This document shows positions 56,030 to 64,000 of a stretch of 64,000 bases of DNA, piece by piece (the stretch's first letter is position 1; every line of letters starts with the position of its first letter). The notes under the pieces were generated by a model that did not search any database, was not told the DNA's origin, and saw only the letters and a list, made by a program, of their open reading frames with translations. Position numbers and translations under genes: made by a program. Source of the DNA: Glandiceps talaboti (taxonomy: Eukaryota; Hemichordata; Enteropneusta; Spengelidae); NCBI RefSeq assembly GCF_964340395.1, contig NC_135559.1, positions 10,141,259-10,205,258 on the forward strand. Reading direction: 5' to 3'.

Positions 56030-59000
56030 AACGCAATATTTCGGCCAAAATATATCAAATTATCACTATTAAAGTGCACCACGACTTCCTCCTCAGTTAA
56101 CAACAATCAGTTGAAAAATGTAGATATTTAATAGTCTACCATTCGAAATGTGTCGAATTTCCGTGTGAAGTATACCTCGACGTTGATTTCAGTTACCTAG
56201 CCTACCTGTAGTCTTGAAGGACTAATAAATCAAGCATTTGCATAACGGTAAATATCCACAATACTGGGTGCCCATATGCAATTCACAAATTGTAAAGAAC
56301 AAAACAAGTAAAGACAATAGAACCGCTCGAAAAAAAAAGAAGACAAAAATTGGTCGAAAAGGTAACAATGAAAGTTGTGCAACAAAAAGAAAACGCCAAC
56401 GTTTTGAATTGATACGTTTACGAATAGTTTATGGGAATAACTTTGATGGGTGTGTTAATTTAACTGGACAATAAAATACACACCATCAATGCAGACATGA
56501 GGTCAATGTCCGTAATTGACACTTGACCTAATTAGAATCTGATGACGAAAGATAGATATGGATTTATAATTATTGTACATTTAGTTCATTTTCAATATAG
56601 TTTCATCATCATGATCACTAAGGCTGAACTTATATTACCAGGTCAATGATTATGAGCCACCCCCCACCATCCACCACCTCCCAGAAAGAGGAGGAGGTGG
56701 GTGGGATTAGAGCATTGAAAACCTAGTGGCGAATAAGTTCTAGTCTAGTCCCTATTCGGCCGTTACGATTTAGTTAGCGACCACGTTGGCATCCAGACTA
56801 AATAAGTTCACGTTTACAACCATTATATTATGGGTGCTCCAAAGATTTCTCAAGTCCGTCTGCCGTAGGTTAGTCTAATGCTATCCTACCTCGAATCTCA
56901 ACAGCTCTCTTTACCGGGTCATGTCAGAGATGATTCAATACTAGATTAGCATAGGTTGTTATCAGCCTGACATTGTTTTAAGAGTGTCGAGTCTTTACTT
57001 GACATTAAATTCTTCTCGTCAAGACATACCGTCTTTTTGCGGCAACAACAGAACTTTACTTGAGGCGAAAACTTATATTTTTTCGTGAAAGTGGCCAACT
57101 TAATCTTGCTCACCGTGACTATAGGAGTCGCCCCCCCCCCCTCAACCTTCAATTCTATTTGTTGTCTGGATGACGGTCGTGCATGGTGATACCTTCAAAT
57201 TCAAGTTATCTTTAATACATGAGATTGGACCGATGAAATTGAACCCACAGATGTATAAATAGACGTTACATTACATTTGGTACATCTGCAGTTTTGAAAT
57301 TCTTCACAAACAGTGATGTCATTGTTTGAGGAACTCGGTGTATGAAGTGGTGATAAATCATAATACATGACATTCTAATAAAACCTCGTGATTCAGCGTA
57401 AACCCCTAAAACATACAACTGACTCTATACTTGTATTGTTATCACAGTATGTGTATTTACTGAACTTACAATCGCAGTTATGTAATTTTTTTTGGCAAAT
57501 AATGAAAATGTTTAAAGGGATACAAACTGAGGTTATACGTTTAGGGTGTAAAATTTTTCGGCATATTCAAAAGGCACTCGTGGTATTCTAAGCACTGTTG
57601 TAGTAAGAACACGTCATATTGGGTAAGCACTATGATGACTACCTATTTATTATTCAATGTATAAATCATTGTAGAAGAGAGTGTTTATGTATGAGATGAC
57701 AACATTGAAATATGACATCATTTTACCACGTGAATGATTGCTAAATACACCCTATATGAGGTCATGGCATAGCTATGTGTCGCCCCCCCCCCCCCTCCCA
57801 TCCGGATGTTACCTATACACCCACTGGTTAGGCCAGCTGATTTCTACATCGATACATAAATTACTGAGATCCCAATAACATCATGTGTAGCCTACAGAAG
57901 CAAACATTAAGATGTCAAAACTAAAGTAAAGAATGTTAATCCAAAACATAATATTGTTCTTTGCTTTGATGGCTTGATATTAATTATGTATTCATGAACA
58001 GCCTTTCCAGGATCCGAGTTCAAATTGTTCAAAACCCCAGTAGAACACCTGATTATCTTGTTTACGGTAAACAGTTGCCAAATCGTACATATTTATCACA
58101 TTATGGGATGGGAGTGTTATGGGGTTTCATTGCAGTAGATTTACTTACCCAAGCCAAAGTTCACAAGTTCAAAAGAGTAAGACCTGTGATACTATAAATT
58201 TGTTTATAGTAATCAGACTTTGCATTCGAAACTGTCGCGTTAAGCTGATACAACACACTGGCTTTTCAGAGCCAAGACCACTCCCTGCTATTCCGGCGAA
58301 GGAAATTGTCAATCTGGGCGTAGGCCTACTGCCAAATCTCTTGCCTATATATAAACTATCCCACCACGTAGCATCGAGGAGTCACTTGCAGGCTACACCT
58401 GAAGTGATAGATGTCGCCGAGAATGATTCCCATAGACTACGTGGTGGATGAGCAAGCGATCATAGCATAGTTTGGGCATCATATATTAAGGTTTGCTCAG
58501 CATATATTATAAAGTTGGCATGACAGATGCTTTTAAACACAGAAGGTAGTGTTGGCGTTCCATAAACAACCATATGATGCGTATAACAAATACATGTAAT
58601 ACAAAACAAAATGAAACCACCTGTTGAATTAATGTGTCTATGTATCCATCCGGATATCCACGCGCTCAATTTATAGTTCACGAAAAATAATTGAAAACTT
58701 TTCCGATATATTTATTGCAACTGGTTTATACACAAAGTTTTGAATCATGTAACAACCAAGGCCAAGGTCATATTTGACCACCCAAATTTAGACAATAGTA
58801 TGACAGTAGCACGCACTCAACACGTGATAACTCGGCGTAGCCATCACACCATATAGTTAAAAATAAACGTGCAAACACACAACACAAATGGCAAGAGATA
58901 TTTCGCTTACAGAAACGAGCTTAACATTACAATGAACAGCAAATACAGTTTTATTTAAAGCCATGCACATTAATCTTTCAAGGATATAGTACAAATAGAG

Positions 59001-59168
59001 ACTGAACTATGATAACCATTTCTCAATGTTTGTTGTCTGACAGGAAGACGTATATTGAGAATAACAGAACACAAAACATATATACTGAATAATGTAATTG
59101 AGAAAGGGTTGGGTATTGAAGTAACCGTGCATATTGGTCAGAGTGTACAAAAGTCTGTACGAGACCCT

Positions 59169-59209
<41 letters not shown>

Positions 59210-61409
59210 TTTCACATATTTAATTCAATACAACTTTTTCCAACAAAATCTACCTGAATAATCTATACATTAGTATTAAAATTTCCGACCTTTATCGTAT
59301 AAAATCTGTGATAAAAACGATAAAAATAGCCTGTCTGAGACACGACCGGAATACGTGCTACATGGATAGACAAACAAAATACTTCATTATGTATTACTCT
59401 AACACTTTATGTACCTTTTGGCTAATGATCAACAATTGTCTGACACAGAGTGGGGTCGATTCTATTTACTCTGTTTTAACATGCTCAGTCTTGTTGGTTT
59501 GACCTCTAACCGGGTCAAATGACTCGGACAACTAACATGAAATGTTGGCAAATATATGTTTCGAATTTTTTTTTCGAGTTTTCGCCTTTGAAAGATATAA
59601 TGTACCGGGTACGAATGAATTATCCACAAGAAAAGCACAGCGCAAAGTTGTTAGATTAGAACGCGAATCTTCCGAAAATTTGTGCACGGCGAAATTTTTG
59701 GGTTAGCTCCGCAGTGTGACGTCATAGATAGAGGGAGTTGATAATGCACTATCTAAATTACACGTTTGGATGGGAAAGCCGAAGATCTTCCAAATTTTGG
59801 AGTTTATTTCACGTTCAAGTTCAACTGTTTTCCTTGGGCTTAAAATCTTTAACTTACTAGTCGGTCTGGTGATTTAACTCGTTCTGATTCAGAAAAAAAC
59901 TCGTTCCTTGTGTATGTTAATGGTGTCGTATTACACATAAAATAGTGACGTGGGCCGTTATTAACTTTACAGACTTCAAATCATGTTCTATCATATTGAC
60001 ACATAACTGTACAATCCGGCCAAATAAAGGGATAGGCATTCTAAATATGTAACATAGATTATCAGATAACACGGGTAAGAGAAGATAAACACGTAAAATC
60101 AAGATAAACAGCACCGTGCATGAAGGGACATTTTATGAAATTGTCAACATATTGAATCGATGTCAAGCAAATAAATGTCAAGCAAATAATTAAACACCAG
60201 TATGCTATTTTATAATATCAGTCTTGACAGTTTCTAGAAATTTGCAATGGAAAAATTAGGTTTCCAAGGAATTCTTTACACTAAATTTCGTTTATTAGTG
60301 TAAATTGTCCTTTAATCTGCCGAATCCACCCCCGTGTACCACATTGCAGTGTTGGAAACAGAAACTCTAGGACAAGCTAGTACTTATTGTCTACTTACTG
60401 TGTTAGCTATGCTATGAGTTCGAATATTTTATAATAGTTTCACTCGTGCTATATGAGTAATCGAATGTAATAGCTTGAAATGAATGTTTATAGCCTCAGA
60501 AGTAGAGGAGAATTGTGGTTTATAACCAATCACTGACACGTAATTTTTAGATTTATCGCAATTTATTGATCTTTGTTTGATACTTTGCAAGACCGCCTAC
60601 TTGTACTCGCGGGTGCGGAGGTTAATATTATTATGACGTTTATAATACCCTTTAGCGGTCAAAATGTTGACACAGTGTTTGACATGTTACTAACTGAACA
60701 CTGAAATTAATTAGTTATTCCTGTCTTAAGGTCATAATTTGAAGGGTTATAAACTACGTTTTTTTAACGCATAATTTCAGTTGCACTTTAGTTTTTCAAA
60801 CGTTCTTTTCGGAGAAGCTTGCTTAAAATGTTAAACGAACTATCGAGATTAGTGAGCTCGATCACAAGATTTTATGTTGAGATCACAAGATTCTATGTTG
60901 AGATAGACGCAAGAAAAATAACACCCAAACATCGCATACTATCTTATACAATATAATTAGCCTGACTAGTTACACAATGGTTCCCACACACTACCCTGAC
61001 CACAGTAAGATGACAACCAGTAGTTAGGCCATAGTTACATCACTGAGGAACAGAAAGGAGTAGTGGAACAGCCACAACTTTGAAAGTGAATAATGAATAA
61101 TTGAATAATCAGTACATCCAGTAATTTTATCTCTATAATAAATAAATTTATGTTGACATTGTATATCGAATCAATTGGCTACCTGAAAGTTCTTTGTCCG
61201 GATTTAAATTGAAGTCATTAACATAACAGAGGGGGCAATTGAAAGTGTTTCAAATGTTGATATCCGTTGTTTACACTGTAAGATATACATGATATAAGAC
61301 GTTTTTTGATCCGCCCTCATCGGCCTTTCTGTAGGTAGCTTACGAATACCAACAGTTGTATTTTTGGAAACATATTTCTAACTGTCTTCTTTTTCTTTTC
61401 TCAATACAG
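56030..61409. other. Probable intron or intergenic DNA, no supported gene
   Basis: Small frames at 56238-56474, 57388-57591 and 57994-58451 lack known domains or good splice context. A poly-T run lies at about 59170-59205 and a short ATCACAAGATT-TATGTTGAG duplication near 60860-60905. The stretch may be the first intron of the downstream gene. Confidence 0.5.
59170..59205. repeat. Poly-T tract
   Basis: About 36 consecutive T, possibly the reverse of a retroelement poly-A tail. No element could be delimited next to it. Confidence 0.85.
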
Positions 61410-64000
61410 AATAAGGACAAATCCTTATACGAGACATACTGCACAGAGGTCAAGAATAATGGCAAGAAATCACATGACCCATCAACTTTGTTTGAGAGGC
61501 CACCAGAAATTGACGTCTTTAACGTTGATGGCGCACACGTGGCTAATGCTTTAAAGATCTACCTGATCAGGCATGAACACGGTTCGACCACCTCGACGGG
61601 AGTTGGAGCTGACTGGATGCCATTTTCACGTGAAATCTGGCGGATTTTGAGGAAGCAGTTCCCTAACATCCAGTTTGTTGCTTCGGAGTATAACATGCAT
61701 TGCTGGATGGTCGAAGTTGGAAAGAACGGACACTTGCGTTATTGTAAAGGTATTGCAGATGCTGTGGTGAAGAACCATGAACTTTATAGTATCATGCAAT
61801 TTGAGATAATGGACTCAATTAATAATTACTTTGACCAAGGGGTTCTCTTCAACAGACACTTCATACGAGCTGTCCTCCTTAGTCGTATGCTACAAGTGCA
61901 ACTGAATCTGGATTATCTTCCTGGAATATTCCTTATCCCAATTCAATTGGATCCACCAACCATGTATCCATGTTTGTGGGAAAGTATTCCTGCTGCTCTT
62001 GTGCAGCGACTGGCCGAGTTCGAATGGTATGAGAATCGACCCTATCCACGTCGTAATGTGGTGCGACTGGACCCAACTCTCTTCTCCTCAGAAGCTGTAC
62101 AACTGTACCAGGAAAGGAGACTCGTAAGTTTGTCTAAAGTCATGCTCAAGGACCTATTTAAAGAATCAGCAACTCTTGGCCACCTTGAGACTGTGTTCGG
62201 CCTGCTACCAACAAAACTGAGAGAGTACGAAGCACCAACTCCACTGGTGAAGAAAAGAAAGGGATTGGATGACAAAGCCTCTGCAAAAGTGGCCCAGCAG
62301 TTGAAGTTGAATGATTTAGCACACAATGGCAGGAAGGAAGATGAACCAACAGAAGCCAATACATCTGGAAATAGGGATAGTTGGTTGTCAATTGAAGATG
62401 ACCGTGTGGACACATTTGTGTATAGTATAGATGATGAATACCAAAGAGAATACTATGATGACCAAACAGGTTTCACCAGTCTGGCAGCCATGCAGACACA
62501 ACACGACCCAACCCGGGATGATATTTTGGAAAGTGTACCTCAGGAGGAGGAAGTAATAAACAAAAAGCAGCGTACTGATCCTGGTCCTCAGCATAAAGCT
62601 GCTATTGTTGAAAAGTCAGAGGAGGAGAAGAAAACCAATGACAAGGATACAAAAAGAAAATATCCATTGGTGACTGCTGTTGTTCCAGGTAGACCTAAGG
62701 AAGATAATAAAAACAAAAATAAGCATGACAAGACTGACACAAAAGAACGCCCTCAAGTTAAAAATCAGGTATATGTAAAGGAACAACAAACAAAGCAGAC
62801 AGCACCAGTTCCAGTGGTAATAAAAGTGGCATCTACAGCTGACAGACAACCTCCACCACCAGAATCCTCATATGAGATTAAGCCAACACAAGCAGCTCAG
62901 ACTTATGCCCCACTCAAAGAACCTGGAAAGGAAGATCCAAAGCCAACAGTACCCCAGCCGCCAGCAGGAAATGAAAATAAAGAAGCTGATATTATTAGCA
63001 GTCTTGTTCTTTCAAAGTACAAAGAGTCAAAGTATGCTTATGCCAGGAGAACAGAGAGATACAGGAGATATATGTTGGGTAAAGATTCACCAGAATCAGT
63101 TAGTGGGAGTGAAAGTGGGAGTCCAAGCTATCAAACTACTCCCTCGCCTGATTACAACCAAAAAGAACCACGGCCTGGGACAGAAAAGTATGTTGATAAT
63201 GCAAATGATGCAATCAGTTTGTTAATGAAACCAAGCGAGAAACCAAAACCTGTTCCAAAAGAGACATATTTTCCACAATATCAGCTGCTTACTCCACCTG
63301 CATCTCGGAAACAGGAAAGTGGAGTTTACACATCAAGTGTGAAAAATACAGAACCACCACAATCATCACCACCTCCCCCACCACCTGAAACAGAGGAATC
63401 AGATGAGGAACAAGTCTTAAGATCTGAAGACAGAGCTCTATCTTCTGCATCTTCAAGTACATCATCACCTTCCTCCTCATCCTCTTCATCATCATCACCA
63501 CCGCCATCATCATCATCTTCAGTAGCTGATGAGGATGAAGTAAATGCTCTTTCTGACATATCAGATAAGACAGAAGAACCGATGGAAACAGAAGAGCAGG
63601 AGATGGATGAAGTTATAACTCCTGCTGTTGTGACCCATGATGAACTTAAAGCCATCATTTCCCAGTCTGAAGAACTTAGAGAATATGAGGATGATGACAA
63701 GGAAGACAATGTTCCCGAGTCATTTACACATGATGAAGTACAAGCTATAATTGCAGCAACAGATGATCTGTTGTCCAAAGACAAAGAATTGGAGGAAGAC
63801 TCTACATCAACAACTCTGAAACCTACAAATGTCACACTAGAAGAACACCATATAGCTGTCCCAGTCCCTATAATAGTCCAACAAACTAAAGAAGAAAAAA
63901 AAGAAGTGGCAGAATTTTCTATGCCATCTGAAGCCGTTCAAACATTAAATCAGAAAGGGCTTCAATCTGAAGAAACTGAGGAAGATCCACCACATGAATC
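61410..64000 (+). CDS. Long exon of an unrecognised protein, open to the window end
   Basis: After a good acceptor (TTTCTTTTCTCAATACAG), 2591 nt stay open in one frame, about 863 codons, with no stop before 64000. The start codon lies upstream, so the exon is internal or terminal and is entered in phase 0 (NKDKSLYETYC). Residues 1 to about 290 look globular, with WMPFSREIWRILRKQFPNIQ, WMVEVGKNGHLRYCKGIADA and a helical stretch around FNRHFIRAVLLSRMLQVQLN. From about 300 on it is charged and Pro/Ser-rich, with a YARRTERYRRYMLG basic-aromatic patch, a polyserine region (about 690-710) and two THDE-[LV]-[KQ]-AII motifs at 742 and 773. I do not recognise the family. Same-strand codon quality and lack of stops argue for a real gene. 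A minus-strand frame at 63326-63835 is its antisense shadow. Confidence 0.85.

Noticed and set aside
58119-58451. 110-codon frame with a Pro-rich middle
   Set aside because: No recognised domain or convincing splice borders; it overlaps another unrelated frame. It could be an exon but I cannot support it.
63326-63835. 169-codon minus-strand frame rich in Ser and Asp
   Set aside because: Antisense of the Ser/Glu-rich tail of the long plus-strand exon, where reverse stops are rare by composition.

Overview
This window is AT-rich animal nuclear DNA. It has long spliced introns with GT/AG borders, many microsatellites and minisatellites, and numerous short transposon remnants. It contains one complete gene on the plus strand and the beginning of an unfinished one. 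The complete gene is a homologue of the fragile X family (FMR1/FXR1/FXR2). Its exon sizes match human FMR1 almost one to one, but its carboxyl terminus combines FMR1-like and FXR-like features. That is what a single pre-duplication gene of an invertebrate would look like. Frequent ACATGTA-type words and the repeat style suggest a marine invertebrate (lancelet, hemichordate or lophotrochozoan). I cannot decide which from the sequence alone.

Layout. 1-4440 is the upstream flank: no gene, simple repeats, and a hammerhead ribozyme motif on the minus strand at 3636-3702. 4449-4466 is a near-consensus ZNF143/Staf site just before the start codon. 4475-47587 holds fifteen coding exons that join to a 744-codon frame (743 residues plus stop). 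Introns 1 (22 kb) and 2 (8 kb) are the longest and carry most of the repeats: a roughly 60-bp minisatellite (12.96-14.3 kb), a 54-bp minisatellite (26.6-27.6 kb), a decayed array of about 300-bp units (9.8-11.4 kb), inverted-repeat elements with target duplications near 32.4 and 33.4-33.8 kb, and a LINE tail just after exon 3. 47588 to about 49.24 kb is the probable 3' UTR, which begins with a potential G-quadruplex. 49.3-53.8 kb is quiet. 53.9-54.1 kb has a possible first exon of a second gene, and 61410-64000 is a very long open exon of a protein I do not recognise. That exon runs off the window.

Biology. The first gene should encode an RNA-binding translational regulator with tandem Tudor/Agenet domains, KH0, KH1 and KH2, a leucine-rich export signal, RG-rich segments and an arginine-rich tail. 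Residues equivalent to human I241, G266 and I304 sit at exactly the same numbers, so there is no net insertion or deletion over the first 304 residues. The second protein has a globular-looking amino half followed by an acidic, Ser/Pro-rich, probably disordered tail with a repeated THDE-x-x-AII motif. Nothing in the sequence links the two genes functionally.
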